From an uncultured Paracoccaceae bacterium (lineage in GTDB: Bacteria; Pseudomonadota; Alphaproteobacteria; Rhodobacterales; Rhodobacteraceae), in NCBI GenBank assembly GCA_937138255.1, contig CAKZOU010000033.1:78622-142621 (forward strand): a stretch of 64,000 nt of DNA, given 5' to 3'. Positions 1-10,097 of the stretch are shown piece by piece. The stretch's first letter is position 1; every line of letters begins with the position of its first letter. The notes under the pieces were generated by a model that worked only from the letters and a program-made list of their open reading frames with translations, was not told where the DNA came from and did no database searches. The translations under genes and the position numbers were made by a program.

Positions 1-237
1 AACCTCGTGCACCGGATGGCCGGGAACCAGATCGAAAACTGCCGTCACCTCGCCCTGCTCGGCGCCCGCGCGGACCAACTCGGCCCGCCCGCGCCAGCCA
101 AGGACAAAGCCCAAGGCGTCAAGAAGGATGGATTTGCCCGCGCCCGTCTCGCCGGTCAGCACATTGAGGCCCGGCTGGAACTCGAGAGCCAGCCGATCGA
201 TGATCAGCATATCGCGGATGTCGAGGCCCCGGAGCAT
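1..237 (-). CDS. recN: DNA repair protein RecN, N-terminal part (cut by window edge)
   Basis: RecN is an SMC-like ATPase that acts at double-strand breaks during recombinational repair. Only the first 79 residues lie in the window. They show the head domain start with Walker A GETGAGKS at residues 29-36, preceded by the LEFQPGLNVLTG strand typical of RecN/SMC N-termini. The ATG at 237 is the first start in frame. The family is usually about 550 residues, so most of the gene lies beyond base 1. It is 35 bases downstream of bamD on the same strand, the usual lpxC-bamD-recN order of alphaproteobacteria. Confidence 0.93.
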   Translation of the reverse strand, partial: MLRGLDIRDMLIIDRLALEFQPGLNVLTGETGAGKSILLDALGFVLGWRGRAELVRAGAEQGEVTAVFDLVPGHPVHEV

Positions 238-272
238 GGCTCACCAAAGGCTTGGCGCGGTGCCTGCCTTCA

Positions 273-1127
273 TCACAGCCACTCGCCCTTGACCATCTGC
301 CGGTAGATCGAGGACAGCCAGCTATTACCAGCGGCCTTTGCCTCTAGCCCTTGCCCGGTCAGGAGATCGTAACTGTCCTGATACCATTCGGTCGACTGGA
401 AGTTATGGCCGAGGATGGCGCCAGCGGTCTGGGCTTCGTCACGCAGACCAAGGGCCAGATAGCTTTCGACAAGGCGCATCAGCGCTTCGGGTGTGTGACG
501 GGTTGTTTGATACTGCTCAACGACCAGACGGAACCGGTTGATCGCCGCCGCATAATGCCCGCGCTTGAGATAATAGCGGCCGACTTCCATCTCTTTGGCG
601 GCGAGGTGGTCGAAGGCAAAATCGAACTTGAGGCGGGCCGAGCTTGCATACTCGCTGTCGGGGTAATTCTCGATCACCTTGCGCAACGCCTGAAGCGCCT
701 TGATGGTCAGGCCCTGATCGCGGCCGATCTCGTCGATCTGATCGTAATAGGACAGCGCCAGAAGATATTGGGCATAGGCGGCATCGCCGTCCGCCGGATA
801 GAAATCGAGGAAGCGTTGCGCGGCGGCGGCGCTGTTGGCGTAGTCCTCATCGCGGTGAAAGGCGAAAGCCTGCATGATCAGGCCGCGCTTGGCCCATTCG
901 GAATAGGGATAAAGGCGTTCGATCTCGCTGAAATAGCGGGCTGCCTGAGGCTCTTTCCCGCGCGAAAGTTCGTATTCGCCGCGCTGATAAATCTCTTCGG
1001 CGGTATAGTTCTCCAGCGGAACATCGTCTTCAAAGCTGAGCTTGCTGCACCCCGACAGAAGCGCGACGGCCAGAAGTGATCCGGTGAGCGTCGCCCTCAT
1101 CGTTGCGCCTGATTTACGGCCTGACAT
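273..1127 (-). CDS. bamD: Outer membrane assembly lipoprotein BamD
   Basis: BamD is the essential lipoprotein of the BAM complex, which inserts beta-barrel proteins into the outer membrane. The 284-residue product has a signal peptide ending in the lipobox LLSGC, with the lipidated cysteine at residue 27. TPR-like helical repeats follow (for example around GRYYLKRGHYAAAINRF), which is the BamD/ComL architecture and length. A second ATG at 1100 would leave a shorter, equally workable signal peptide with Cys18; neither start has a strong Shine-Dalgarno site, so the exact start is uncertain. It lies between lpxC and recN on the same strand. Confidence 0.93.
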   Translation of the reverse strand: MSGRKSGATMRATLTGSLLAVALLSGCSKLSFEDDVPLENYTAEEIYQRGEYELSRGKEPQAARYFSEIERLYPYSEWAKRGLIMQAFAFHRDEDYANSAAAAQRFLDFYPADGDAAYAQYLLALSYYDQIDEIGRDQGLTIKALQALRKVIENYPDSEYASSARLKFDFAFDHLAAKEMEVGRYYLKRGHYAAAINRFRLVVEQYQTTRHTPEALMRLVESYLALGLRDEAQTAGAILGHNFQSTEWYQDSYDLLTGQGLEAKAAGNSWLSSIYRQMVKGEWL

Positions 1128-1235
1128 TCAGCCCCCCGACATCCGTGCCTGTGATTGGAAGGGGAATGCCCCCGTCACCCATCCGTCTAGCACAGAAAGA
1201 TTGGGCGCAAAATGCCTTTTGCCTGTCGACGCACT

Positions 1236-2156
1236 TCAGGCGACGACGGAAAGATCGCTGGCGTGAAGGCCCGCGCCTGGCAGGCGCGTTGCAGTTTCAG
1301 TATCGCAATCCACATAGGCCCAAGCCTCGGGATCGGCAAAAAGTGCGCGCAAAAGCTTGTTGGTCAGGGCGTGGCCCGCGCGAACGCCGACATAGCGGCC
1401 GAGAATCGGCGCACCCGCAGTATAAAGATCGCCAAGCGCATCGAGCATCTTGTGCCGCACGGCCTCGTCAGAATAGCGCAGGCCGCCCGGCGTCAGGACC
1501 GTATCACCATCGACGACCACCGCGTTGTCGTAGCTGCCGCCAAGGGCAAGCCCTGCGGCGTGCATCGCGTCCACATCGGCCTGCCGGCAAAAGGTCCGGC
1601 TGCTCGACAGTTCGCGCACGAAGGTGCCGTTGGCCATGCTGAGCATCTTGCTTTGCCGGCCAATGGCGGCATCGGCGAATTCGATGGAAAAATCAATTTG
1701 CAGGCTCGGCGACGGCAGGAGGCTCGCCTTTGCCGCGCCATGAGACACCTCAACAGGCCGCAAGACCTTGATCGCCCGCAGCGGGGCGTTCTGTCCCTTG
1801 ATCCCGGCGGCGATAATCCCGCGCACAAACTGGGCCGAACTGCCATCGAGAATCGGCACTTCGGGTCCGTCGATTTCGATCAGAGCGTTATGGATCCCAC
1901 ACCCGGCCAGAGCGGCCATCAGATGTTCGACCGTGGCGACACTCACACCGCTTTCATTCTCGAGGCGCGTATTCAGCGGCTCTTGCACAACAAGATCCCA
2001 ACGGGCTGGAACCACCGCGTCCACCGCGATCACATCGGTGCGCCGAAAGACAATGCCGTGCCCTGCAGGCGCCGGACACAAAACGACCTTGGCCGGACGA
2101 CCATGATGAAGGCCATGTCCGGCAAAGCTGACAAATTGTGAGAGCGTATTCTGCAA
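1236..2156 (-). CDS. lpxC: UDP-3-O-acyl-N-acetylglucosamine deacetylase LpxC (TTG start)
   Basis: LpxC performs the committed, zinc-dependent deacetylation step of lipid A synthesis in the cytosol. The 306-residue protein has the expected zinc and catalytic residues: His78 in TVEHLMAAL, His235 and Asp239 in HKMLDALGD, and His262 in GHALTNK. The frame has no ATG near the N-terminus. The TTG at 2156-2154 gives the usual QNTLSQ...GHGLH opening of alphaproteobacterial LpxC and sits 5 bases after GAGG, so I take it as the start. It is separated from ftsZ by a terminator and 178 bases, so it probably has its own promoter. Confidence 0.95.
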   Translation of the reverse strand: MQNTLSQFVSFAGHGLHHGRPAKVVLCPAPAGHGIVFRRTDVIAVDAVVPARWDLVVQEPLNTRLENESGVSVATVEHLMAALAGCGIHNALIEIDGPEVPILDGSSAQFVRGIIAAGIKGQNAPLRAIKVLRPVEVSHGAAKASLLPSPSLQIDFSIEFADAAIGRQSKMLSMANGTFVRELSSSRTFCRQADVDAMHAAGLALGGSYDNAVVVDGDTVLTPGGLRYSDEAVRHKMLDALGDLYTAGAPILGRYVGVRAGHALTNKLLRALFADPEAWAYVDCDTETATRLPGAGLHASDLSVVA

Positions 2157-2289
2157 AGGTGCCTCGTTTCTTGGGCACGGAAGTATGCCTTCGCGCGCAC
2201 GGGCTCAACTCACAGATTGCAACGAGCTGTAACAATCGCAACGCATTGATTTAAAACCACCTTATTCCACTAAACTGCGTCACAAACAG

Positions 2290-2316
2290 AAACCGCCCCG
2301 AAATCGGGGCGGTTTT
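2290..2316 (-). terminator. Rho-independent terminator after ftsZ
   Basis: CCGCCCCG (2293-2300) pairs with CGGGGCGG (2305-2312) across a 4-base loop, extended by flanking A:T pairs, with T-runs on both strands. It starts 18 bases after the ftsZ stop and should end the dcw transcript. It is nearly symmetric and could work in both directions. Confidence 0.8.
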
Positions 2317-2334
2317 GATGCCGATTGCGACGGA

Positions 2335-3945
2335 TCAGTTGGCCTGGCGGCGCAGGAAGGCGGGAATCTCGATCTTTTCCTGATCCGGGTCGGTTTCCGC
2401 CGCGTGGCTTTGCGGGCGCGGTTGTGGCTGGAGCCGGTGATCGGCGGCAGGAGCCTGACCGTGGCCGGTCATGCGGTTGATCAAAGAGTTGATGCCAAAG
2501 CGCGATTTTTCAGGCTCGCCCAACGGACGCTGTGCCGACATTGGCTGACGCTGGGGGGGCTGGTTGCTTTCCGGAACTTTGGAAACAGCGACCTGGAGAC
2601 GGCGCATCGCTTCGGGCGAAGGGGTTCCCGGAGCGGGCGACCGCGGGGCGACAAAGGCATCGGGGGCGCGGTCCATCGGAGGCTCGGCGCGCGGGGAATA
2701 GGCCGGCGGCGGCAGATCGTCCGAAGCCATTTCGGGCTCGAATTCCTCGAAAATATCCTCGGCCTGCTCGGCTGCAGTCATGTCCATATCTTCCTCGAAC
2801 AGGTTTTCCTGAACAGGATTGGATTGAACAACCTGTGTCCGCACAGCGGCGACCGCAGCTGCAGCGGAACGGGCGGCGGGTTGCGACACCGGCTGGGTGG
2901 CGGGTTTGGGCGCAGGCTGTGCGGCGACAAGCGGGGCGGCCATCGACCGGCGCGGCAGCGGGGCCTCGGCCTTGCTGACCACGGCGTCGATCCCGGTCGC
3001 CACGACCGAGACGCGCATCCGGCCATCCATCGAGGTATCGAGGGTCGAGCCGACGATGATGTTGGCCTCGGGATCCACCTTCTCGCGGATCTTGTTGGCG
3101 GCCTCGTCAAGTTCGAAGAGGGTAAGATCATAGCCGCCGGTGATGTTGATCAGAACGCCCTTTGCGCCCTCGAGGCTGATCTCGTCGAGAAGCGGGTTGG
3201 CAATCGCCTTTTCGGCGGCCTCGATGGCGCGATTCTCGCCGGTGGCCTCGCCGGTGCCCATCATGGCCTTGCCCATCTCGTCCATCACGGCGCGCACATC
3301 AGCAAAATCGAGGTTGATGAGGCCCGGACGGACCATCAGGTCGGTCACGCCCTTGACGCCCTGATAGAGCACGTCATCGGCCAAAGCGAAAGCTTCGGTA
3401 AATGTGGTGTGCTCGTTGGCAAGACGGAACAGGTTCTGGTTGGGGATGATGATCAGCGTATCGACGACCTTCTGCAGGGCCTCGACCCCATCCTCGGCCT
3501 GACGCATCCGCTTGGCGCCTTCGAACTGGAAAGGCTTGGTCACCACGCCCACGGTCAGAACACCCAGCTCGCGGGCCGCCTGCGCGATAATTGGCGCAGC
3601 ACCGGTTCCGGTGCCGCCACCCATGCCCGCAGTGATAAAGCACATATGCGCTCCGGCGAGGTGATCGACGATCTGCTCGATGCTCTCTTCGGCCGCCGCA
3701 GCGCCAACGGTGGCGCGCGCCCCTGCCCCGAGACCTTCGGTGACCTTGAGGCCCATCTGGATCTTCGATTGCGCCTTGGATTGCTGGAGCGCCTGAGCGT
3801 CGGTGTTGGCGACGACAAACTCAACGCCCTCGAGCGCTTGCTCGATCATGTTGTTGACCGCGTTGCCGCCGGCCCCGCCAACGCCAAAAACGGTGATCCG
3901 GGGCTTCAGATCTTCCTGCCCGGGCATGGAGAGGTTCAACGTCAT
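2335..3945 (-). CDS. ftsZ: Cell division GTPase FtsZ
   Basis: FtsZ polymerises at midcell into the Z ring that recruits the divisome. The 536-residue protein shows the tubulin signature [10 protein letters not shown] at residues 109-118, an N-terminal nucleotide-binding fold with [10 protein letters not shown] at 21-30, and a conserved C-terminal tail ([13 protein letters not shown]) that in this family binds FtsA and other partners. Between them lies a long Pro/Ala/Glu-rich linker (about residues 330-515), which makes it longer than the roughly 380-residue E. coli protein, as is common in alphaproteobacteria. It is the last division gene of the cluster and follows ftsA after 178 bases. Confidence 0.98.
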   Translation of the reverse strand: MTLNLSMPGQEDLKPRITVFGVGGAGGNAVNNMIEQALEGVEFVVANTDAQALQQSKAQSKIQMGLKVTEGLGAGARATVGAAAAEESIEQIVDHLAGAHMCFITAGMGGGTGTGAAPIIAQAARELGVLTVGVVTKPFQFEGAKRMRQAEDGVEALQKVVDTLIIIPNQNLFRLANEHTTFTEAFALADDVLYQGVKGVTDLMVRPGLINLDFADVRAVMDEMGKAMMGTGEATGENRAIEAAEKAIANPLLDEISLEGAKGVLINITGGYDLTLFELDEAANKIREKVDPEANIIVGSTLDTSMDGRMRVSVVATGIDAVVSKAEAPLPRRSMAAPLVAAQPAPKPATQPVSQPAARSAAAAVAAVRTQVVQSNPVQENLFEEDMDMTAAEQAEDIFEEFEPEMASDDLPPPAYSPRAEPPMDRAPDAFVAPRSPAPGTPSPEAMRRLQVAVSKVPESNQPPQRQPMSAQRPLGEPEKSRFGINSLINRMTGHGQAPAADHRLQPQPRPQSHAAETDPDQEKIEIPAFLRRQAN

Positions 3946-4123
3946 ACTAAATCCGCCTGTCTGTTACGGGCCCGTCTTGGAGCGGGCACTCCTTGCCTAA
4001 ATTGCTGCGATCCTACCGGCTTGTGGCCATCAGGTCACGGGAAAAACATCAAAAACCCACAAAATATGGAGTCAGGCAGCGATTTTTCCGCCGGATATCG
4101 GCGAATGAGCAAAATCTTGCGTA
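3946..4123 (-). promoter_or_regulatory. ftsA-ftsZ intergenic leader with a GANTC site
   Basis: This is the longest gap within the late dcw cluster (178 bases), in a region where most neighbours overlap, so it probably carries a separate ftsZ promoter. It has one GANTC sequence (GAGTC, 4069-4073), the CcrM methylation target, and an imperfect palindrome near 4090-4105. I could not place convincing -35 and -10 boxes. Confidence 0.35.
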
Positions 4124-5458
4124 TTACCAGTTATCCCTGAACCATTTGACGGCCCTTCTGAGCGATCTGGCGGGGTAGCTGGAGGCGGGAATCTCGAAAT
4201 CCCACCATTCGTCCTGGGGATTCGCCGCAAAGAGCGAAAGGCCGACAGCGGCCGAAAAGCCGGGGCCGGAGGCCGCCTGCGGCAGGCCCTGAACCCGAAG
4301 CGGGCGACCGAGTCGCACTTGTCTGCCAAGGATCCGGCTGGCCAGGCCGTCGAGGCCGGGGATCTGGCTGCCGCCACCTGTCAGCACGATCTGCTGGCTC
4401 GGCAGGTGTTCGAACCCAGCCGCATCAAGGCGCGCCTTGACCTCTTCGAGGATCTCTTCGACCCGCGGGCGCATGATACCGATCAGCTCCGCACGGCTCA
4501 CCGTGCGGCGGTCGTGTTCCCAATCACCGGTCTCGCCTTGCGTCTCGATCATCTCGCGGTCGTCCATGCCGGTGGCCACGACCCCGCCATAGAAGGTCTT
4601 GATACGCTCGGCGGTCGACATCGGAACCTGGAGGCCCATCGAGATATCCGAGGTTACATGATCGCCGCCTATACGCACCGCGTCGGCATAGATCATGTGT
4701 TTTTTCATAAAGATAGAGATCGACGTTGATCCACCGCCCATGTCGATGCAGGCGGCGCCAAGCTCTTGTTCGTCCTCTACGAGGCTCGCCAGACCAGCCA
4801 CATAGGCAGAGGACGCAATACCCGCCAGTTCGAGATCGCAGCGCTTGACCGCATAGAGGATGTTCTGAAGCGCGCTGGCATCAACCGTCAGAAGATGGAG
4901 ATCGGTCGTCAGGCGGTTGCCCATCTGCCCGCGGGGATCAGCAAGTCCGCTGCGGTGATCGAGCGCAAAGTTTACCGGATGCGCGTGCAGAACCTCGCGA
5001 TCTTCGCCGTAGTCAGGCATATCGCAAGCGGCCAGCACCCGGCCGATATCGCCCTCGCGAACCGTGCCGCCATCGATCTCGACCACTCCGTCAAGGCCAT
5101 AGGACCGCGGCCGTGCACCGCTGAGCGAAACGATGGCATGATCGACCCGCAGGTTGGCCATCTTTTGCGCGGCCGTAACGGCAGTGCGGATCGCCCGCTC
5201 GGTCTCCTGCATGGCGTCGATTTCGCCAAAGCGGACACCACGCGAGCGGGTGGTCGCCGCGCCAATGACCCGGAAAGAGCTTTGCCCCGCCATCGGGCCG
5301 ATCCCATCGCTCTCGCGGAAGCGGTCGGGTCCGTCAAAGCGCAGGACAAGGCAAGCGATCTTGGAGGTGCCTATGTCAAGGATCGCGATGACGCCGCGCT
5401 GAAGCGCCGCCTGCCGGATCGCGCGCATGGCGCGCTGGGTTTCGTAGAGTTGCCGCAT
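4124..5458 (-). CDS. ftsA: Cell division protein FtsA
   Basis: FtsA is the actin-fold ATPase that tethers FtsZ filaments to the inner membrane. The 444-residue product carries the phosphate-1 motif AILDIGTSKIACLV near residue 25 and the phosphate-2 region IDMGGGSTSISIF. A basic, tryptophan-containing C-terminus (RRAVKWFRDNW) fits the amphipathic membrane-targeting helix of the family. Its start follows the ftsQ stop directly with no spacer, so translation is probably coupled. Confidence 0.96.
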   Translation of the reverse strand: MRQLYETQRAMRAIRQAALQRGVIAILDIGTSKIACLVLRFDGPDRFRESDGIGPMAGQSSFRVIGAATTRSRGVRFGEIDAMQETERAIRTAVTAAQKMANLRVDHAIVSLSGARPRSYGLDGVVEIDGGTVREGDIGRVLAACDMPDYGEDREVLHAHPVNFALDHRSGLADPRGQMGNRLTTDLHLLTVDASALQNILYAVKRCDLELAGIASSAYVAGLASLVEDEQELGAACIDMGGGSTSISIFMKKHMIYADAVRIGGDHVTSDISMGLQVPMSTAERIKTFYGGVVATGMDDREMIETQGETGDWEHDRRTVSRAELIGIMRPRVEEILEEVKARLDAAGFEHLPSQQIVLTGGGSQIPGLDGLASRILGRQVRLGRPLRVQGLPQAASGPGFSAAVGLSLFAANPQDEWWDFEIPASSYPARSLRRAVKWFRDNW

Positions 5459-6337
5459 CTAGTTGCCTGTTCCTGAAACTGCCGCATTGATTTGCCGCAT
5501 TTCTGCGGCAGCCCCCCCGGTCAGCCTTATGGTTGGCCGATCCGGATTTCGCATATCGACCGCGACGATATCGCGTTCGAGAAGGTCTTGTGTCTGCGCC
5601 ATCACCACGACGCGCTGGAGCGCCGCTATGGCATTGTCCTGCGGCAGCATGATCCGCTGGCCGCGCTCGAGAACGAGATCCCAGCGCCTGTCGCCCATCC
5701 GCACAAGGCCCCGCAGATGCGGCGCAATGGGGCGGGCTGCGGCCATGATCGCCGTCGCCTCGCCGAGCGCTCCTTTGGCCCCATCCCCGGCCACCAAAAG
5801 CAGGTCGGGCCGGTCGGCGCGTGTAGCAACGGCGCCCATGTCGGTTCCGTCACGGTCAATGAGGTGCAGGCCATCGTCCTGCCGCCAGAGGGCCACCGGA
5901 ACACGGGGCGTGACGTGAATCTCAAGTATACCCCCCGACTTTACGCGCACAGTCGCGTCGGCCACGGCGCCGACCTCGAGCACCGCTGCTCGCAGCGCAT
6001 CGAGGTCGAGATCGAACGATGTCATCGGGAAATCAAGCGGCAGAACCTGGCGGATCGCTTCTGCGACCTCAGGTCCGGCGCCGTCGATAGCCATCGCCGT
6101 GACTGTGAACTCCGGACGGGTTTCGATGGAATTTCGCACCTCCGCCACACCGGCAAAGAACATAGCCCGGCGCTGATCGTCGGCGAACCAGACGGCTGCA
6201 ATGACGCCGATCAGAACGATCGGCACGCCGATACGCACTGTTTGCCGGACGCCCGGCGTGAGCATCCAACGCTGCCAGCGATAGTTCCAGCGGCTCGGCG
6301 ACGGGTCGCGATGCGAGGAGAAGCCTATCGATGACAT
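5459..6337 (-). CDS. ftsQ: Cell division protein FtsQ
   Basis: FtsQ (DivIB) is a bitopic divisome scaffold linking early and late division proteins. From the chosen ATG the product is 292 residues: a short cytoplasmic N-terminus, one TM segment ([16 protein letters not shown]-like stretch about residues 36-52), then a POTRA-type and FtsQ beta domain in the periplasm. An upstream ATG at 6364 is possible. I prefer 6337 because a perfect GGAGG lies 7 bases before it (6345-6349). It overlaps the end of ddl by 13 bases. Confidence 0.92.
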   Translation of the reverse strand: MSSIGFSSHRDPSPSRWNYRWQRWMLTPGVRQTVRIGVPIVLIGVIAAVWFADDQRRAMFFAGVAEVRNSIETRPEFTVTAMAIDGAGPEVAEAIRQVLPLDFPMTSFDLDLDALRAAVLEVGAVADATVRVKSGGILEIHVTPRVPVALWRQDDGLHLIDRDGTDMGAVATRADRPDLLLVAGDGAKGALGEATAIMAAARPIAPHLRGLVRMGDRRWDLVLERGQRIMLPQDNAIAALQRVVVMAQTQDLLERDIVAVDMRNPDRPTIRLTGGAAAEMRQINAAVSGTGN

Positions 6338-7239
6338 GAGGCATCCTCCACCAGCCAGCGGCACAAGTCAGGGAAGCTGATCCCGACATGGGCCGCCTGT
6401 TCGGGGGCGAGCGAGGTCGGGGTCATGCCGGGCTGGGTGTTGGTTTCCAGAAGCACGAGGCCAGCGAGGCCCTTCGCTTCGTCCCAGCGGAAATCGGTGC
6501 GCGACAGGCCCCGGCATCCCAGCGCCTGATGGGCGCGCAGCGCGTAATCGAGGCAGGCCTCCGCGATCTCGGCCGGAATATCGGCGGGGATCACATGGCG
6601 CGAGCCGCCTGTCGCGTATTTCGCGTGATAGTCATACCAGCCGCTTGTGAGGATATCCGTCACGGCAAGGGCGCGCTCGCCCATCACTGTGACAGTGAGC
6701 TCGCGGCCCGGCGCATAGGCCTCGACCATCACGGTCTCGGGCATCGCGTCGTCAAGCTGCGGCGGCGTGTTGGCGGCATCGTGGACGATATAGACGCCGA
6801 CCGACGAGCCTTCGTTATTGGGTTTGACCACATAGGGCGGCGGCATGACATGGCGCTGGCGCACCTCGTCGCGCGGGGCCAGAAGGCTCGGGACGACCGG
6901 AAGGCCCGCGGCACGATAGACCGCCTTGGTTCGTTCCTTGTCCATCGCAAGGGCCGAGGCCAGAACGCCGGAATGGGTATAGGGGATGCCCATCCACTCA
7001 AGGATGCCCTGCACACAACCATCCTCGCCCCAGCGCCCATGCAGGGCGTTGAAGACGACATCGGGGGCGGCGGCCTTGAGCTGATCGACGATCTCTTTGC
7101 CCGCATCAATTGCAATCACGGTGAAGCCAGCTGCCTCGAGGGCGCGAACGCACTCACGGCCCGAGCTGAGAGAAACCTCACGCTCGGCCGATGGTCCACC
7201 CATCAACACAGCCACTTTGGGAGCCGTACCGCCCGACAT
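6325..7239 (-). CDS. ddl: D-alanine--D-alanine ligase
   Basis: Ddl joins two D-alanines with ATP to make the dipeptide that MurF adds to the peptidoglycan precursor. The 304-residue protein has the family opening [19 protein letters not shown], the ATP-grasp segment [15 protein letters not shown], and the metal-binding [15 protein letters not shown] near the C-terminus. Length is normal. It is co-directional with murB (90-base gap) and overlaps ftsQ. This is the usual murB-ddl-ftsQ order. Confidence 0.96.
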   Translation of the reverse strand: MSGGTAPKVAVLMGGPSAEREVSLSSGRECVRALEAAGFTVIAIDAGKEIVDQLKAAAPDVVFNALHGRWGEDGCVQGILEWMGIPYTHSGVLASALAMDKERTKAVYRAAGLPVVPSLLAPRDEVRQRHVMPPPYVVKPNNEGSSVGVYIVHDAANTPPQLDDAMPETVMVEAYAPGRELTVTVMGERALAVTDILTSGWYDYHAKYATGGSRHVIPADIPAEIAEACLDYALRAHQALGCRGLSRTDFRWDEAKGLAGLVLLETNTQPGMTPTSLAPEQAAHVGISFPDLCRWLVEDASCHR

Positions 7240-7329
7240 TCCCGCTGCCTCACACGCAGGCCTTTGCGGCCCGTCATTCGTTGAATTCGACCCTTGCCCG
7301 GGGTCAGGCCGTTCGGCCCTGTTCTTGGT

Positions 7330-8271
7330 CTAGTCTTTGCTCAAATCAGGGGCCGGTTCGCCGACCCTCATGATTTCCCACTCTAGCGTGATACCGCTTG
7401 AATCGTAAACCTTTTTTCGCACCTCTTCACCCAAACCTTCGAGGTCGGCGGCGGTCGCGCCACCCGCATTGGTCAGGAAATTGGCGTGTTTTTCATTCAT
7501 CACCGCCCCGCCCTTGCGTGCCCCGCGCATCCCCGCGTCTTCGATGACTTTCCACGCCTTCAACTCATGGGTGTCGTCCGCCCGCCCCGTTGAGGAAAAC
7601 CCCGCCGGATTGCGGAACGTGCTGCCGGCGGTGCGGTCCTTGGTGGGCTGGGTTTCGTCGCGTTTGGTGAGTTGGGCGGCCATGCGGGCCGCAAGGTCGG
7701 CCGGATCGCACTGCGGCGCGGCAAAGCGGGCCGAAATGATCACAGCGCCATCAGGCAGGGTGCTCTGGCGATAGCGCAAGTCGAGGTCTCTGGCAGGGAT
7801 CGTCTCCCGGCGGCCATCGCGGTGGATCACATCGACCGACACCAGAACATCCGCCACATAGGAGCCGTAGCAGCCCGCATTCATCCGCACCGCGCCGCCG
7901 ATGGTGCCGGGGATCGTGCGCAGGAAGGTCAGATCGCGCCCCGCCTCGGCGGCCTTGCGGGCCACATGGGCATCAAGGGCGGCGGCCCCAGCGATCACCT
8001 GATCGCCGTCGATTTCGATGCCGTTAAAACCGCGGCCCATGCGGATCACCACGCCGCGGATGCCGCCGTCGCGGACGATGAGGTTGGAGCCAACGCCCAT
8101 GACAAAGACCGGAACCTCGGGGGCAAGTGCCGCAAGGAAGGCCGCCAGATCATCGGCATCGGCCGGCTGAAAGAGCCAGTCGGCGGGGCCGCCCACGCGC
8201 ATCCATGTCAGGTCTGCCAAGGGGCGGTTCTCGGTCAAGGTTCCCCGCGGAGCGGGCAGTTGGGTGGGCAT
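7330..8271 (-). CDS. murB: UDP-N-acetylenolpyruvoylglucosamine reductase MurB
   Basis: MurB is the FAD enzyme that reduces enolpyruvyl-UDP-GlcNAc to UDP-MurNAc with NADPH. The protein (313 residues from the ATG at 8271) has the FAD-binding [11 protein letters not shown] segment, the [17 protein letters not shown] loop, and the substrate motif GSTFRNPAG, placing it in the type I/II MurB group. A GTG two codons upstream (8277) is an equally possible start. It lies about 100 bases after the small membrane gene at 8375-8659. Confidence 0.95.
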   Translation of the reverse strand: MPTQLPAPRGTLTENRPLADLTWMRVGGPADWLFQPADADDLAAFLAALAPEVPVFVMGVGSNLIVRDGGIRGVVIRMGRGFNGIEIDGDQVIAGAAALDAHVARKAAEAGRDLTFLRTIPGTIGGAVRMNAGCYGSYVADVLVSVDVIHRDGRRETIPARDLDLRYRQSTLPDGAVIISARFAAPQCDPADLAARMAAQLTKRDETQPTKDRTAGSTFRNPAGFSSTGRADDTHELKAWKVIEDAGMRGARKGGAVMNEKHANFLTNAGGATAADLEGLGEEVRKKVYDSSGITLEWEIMRVGEPAPDLSKD

Positions 8272-8374
8272 CGGCACGGCCTGTTCGTTGATCTCGGCAG
8301 CCGCGCCAACCGGCGCGGTGTTTGTCAGAGTGCATAATCCCTCTCGCGCCAGCCTTCCAGCCTTGGTTCGGGAA

Positions 8375-8659
8375 CTAGCGGGCTTTGGACCGCTTCATCC
8401 AACCGTAAATCCCGCGCGCCAGTGCCCCTACGAAAAGGCCGATAAACACCGGCCCTGCCAGAAACAGGGAGACAGCGAGATAGAGATAGGCATCCCAGTC
8501 CTCTGCCGCTTGCGTTTCCCGAACCGCCAAAGCAAGGCCCAAACCGGCGACCACCCCAAACCCTGTCAGCATTTTCCAGCGACGCCGCGCCGTCAAATAC
8601 CACCCGCCCGCCGCGCCGGCCGCCATGAGGGCCAGCGCGAAAAGATCGAGCGGTGTCAC
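8375..8659 (-). CDS. Small membrane protein of the murC-murB interval
   Basis: I do not recognise this 94-residue protein. It has three hydrophobic stretches: [34 protein letters not shown] and [22 protein letters not shown]. It ends in a basic tail (GWMKRSKAR), so it is probably a small integral membrane protein. The frame is open further upstream, but the GTG at 8659 overlaps the DUF2484 stop as GTGA, the same coupling seen for the two genes before it, so I take that start. Its place in the cluster suggests co-expression with cell-wall genes; no function can be assigned. Confidence 0.7.
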   Translation of the reverse strand: MTPLDLFALALMAAGAAGGWYLTARRRWKMLTGFGVVAGLGLALAVRETQAAEDWDAYLYLAVSLFLAGPVFIGLFVGALARGIYGWMKRSKAR

Positions 8660-8913
8660 GCTTGTCGGCCTCCGACCTGTCGACGGACCCATCGCAAGAG
8701 ATACCGCACCGGCCAGCGCAAGACCGATGCCGCCGCCGCCAGAACGACAATCGCGACGAAGGGGCCGTTTTGAATGAAAAGCCAAATCCAAAGCGGAAGA
8801 CCCACGGCAATCAGGAAATATGCGCGTCGCCAATGATCGTCGTTCGAAGGGATCATGGCCAAGATGTTGGCTACAATCAGCCAGACAAAGGAAAGCATGA
8901 GAGAGATGGTCAT
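8656..8913 (-). CDS. DUF2484 family membrane protein
   Basis: This 85-residue protein has three hydrophobic segments and a basic C-terminus ([12 protein letters not shown]). Its opening [20 protein letters not shown] and its place between murC and murB match the DUF2484 family of Rhodobacteraceae; the assignment rests on position and pattern. The ATG at 8913 overlaps the permease stop as ATGA, and AAGGG precedes it. Function is unknown. The conserved position suggests a role in or near envelope assembly. Confidence 0.75.
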   Translation of the reverse strand: MTISLMLSFVWLIVANILAMIPSNDDHWRRAYFLIAVGLPLWIWLFIQNGPFVAIVVLAAAASVLRWPVRYLLRWVRRQVGGRQA

Positions 8914-10097
8914 ACGCCCTTCCCGCTTGTTAGTATGAGCGCCCCAAGCGCCAGGATCACGCCGGAAACGGGCACCCATATTGGCACAAGGAACGGCGCT
9001 TCCGGCTCACGCGATTTAAGTAGGATGAGCGCCGCGTTGACAAGAAAAAACACCGCCAAAAGGACCGCTGCCGTCGCCTCGGCCAGAGCTGCGACAGGCA
9101 GGGCAAGAGCCCCAACGATGACGACCGCACCTACCGCGACGGTTCCCAAAAGGGGTGTGCCTGTCCTACCGCTCACAATTGCAAACGGCCTCATGAGAGC
9201 AGAGCGCCGTCCCAGCCCCAAGAGAACCCGCGAAGCCATGACGATTTGAGCGAGCACCCCGTTGATCGCGGCAACAACCGCAATGGCGGACAAGAACCCG
9301 GCGTTGCGCCCGGTGGCAATCTCCCAGACAAGGGCCAGCGGTTGCTCGCTTTGGCCCAGAAGCACGGGCGAGACTGTCCTGACTGCCGCGAAGGAGACAA
9401 GCGCATACAGGACTGCTGTGATCGCCAGCGCCAGAAGGATCGCGCGCGGCAGGGTCCGCGTCGGATCGCGGACTTCTTCGGCCATGTTTTCGAGGTCTTC
9501 AAAACCGATGAAGGCAAAGAAACACAAGGCGACCGCGCCCAGGACCCCGCCCCAATGTGGCGCAGAACCGACCGACCATTCAGCACTCGGTTCGGCCGAT
9601 AGCCCCGCCCAACTCACCGCGACCAGGCCCAGAACCTCGATCACCGTGATGGCCGCGGCGATGCTCAGGCTTTCCAAAACACCGATGCCGGCGATCAGGG
9701 TCAGAACCACTCCGGCCAGAATGATGACGATCCAGTCGGAAACCGGCACCAGCGTGACGAAATATCCAACGCCGCCCCGCAAGACAGCCGCTGCCGAGAT
9801 CATTCCTCCCGCGACGATGGCCAGCCCGACAACCAGGCCGAGCCACCTTTTCTGGAATCCTTTTTCCACAAATGCGATTTCGCCACCCGCCTCGGGCATC
9901 CGCGACGTGAGTTCCGCATAGGAAAGGGCCGAGGGCAACGCCACCACCCCCGCGAGAAGAAACGCAAAGGGCGACCATATTCCGGCCTGCCCGGCGACGA
10001 CGCCCACAAGCACATAGATCCCCGCACCGACCATGACCCCGACGCCATAGGCTGTCAGAAGTCCAAGTCCGATACGTCGTTTCAAGGCTTCGGTCAT
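8910..10097 (-). CDS. APC-superfamily amino-acid permease within the dcw cluster
   Basis: This 395-residue, highly hydrophobic protein looks like an amino-acid/polyamine/organocation (APC) transporter. The first helix contains [21 protein letters not shown], the family's unwound GxG substrate segment. Later come [28 protein letters not shown]-type sequence, the hallmark TM6 and following loop. About 11-12 TM segments are expected. The ATG at 10097 overlaps the murC stop (ATGA), and its stop overlaps DUF2484 (ATGA), so it is locked into the operon. The substrate cannot be read from sequence. D-Ala, D-Glu or Gly uptake is only a guess from context. Confidence 0.88.
   Translation of the reverse strand: MTEALKRRIGLGLLTAYGVGVMVGAGIYVLVGVVAGQAGIWSPFAFLLAGVVALPSALSYAELTSRMPEAGGEIAFVEKGFQKRWLGLVVGLAIVAGGMISAAAVLRGGVGYFVTLVPVSDWIVIILAGVVLTLIAGIGVLESLSIAAAITVIEVLGLVAVSWAGLSAEPSAEWSVGSAPHWGGVLGAVALCFFAFIGFEDLENMAEEVRDPTRTLPRAILLALAITAVLYALVSFAAVRTVSPVLLGQSEQPLALVWEIATGRNAGFLSAIAVVAAINGVLAQIVMASRVLLGLGRRSALMRPFAIVSGRTGTPLLGTVAVGAVVIVGALALPVAALAEATAAVLLAVFFLVNAALILLKSREPEAPFLVPIWVPVSGVILALGALILTSGKGV

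Noticed and set aside
2404-4140. Long plus-strand open frame opposite ftsZ (578 codons)
   Set aside because: It has no recognisable domain, mirrors the codon bias of ftsZ on the other strand, and ftsZ is certain.
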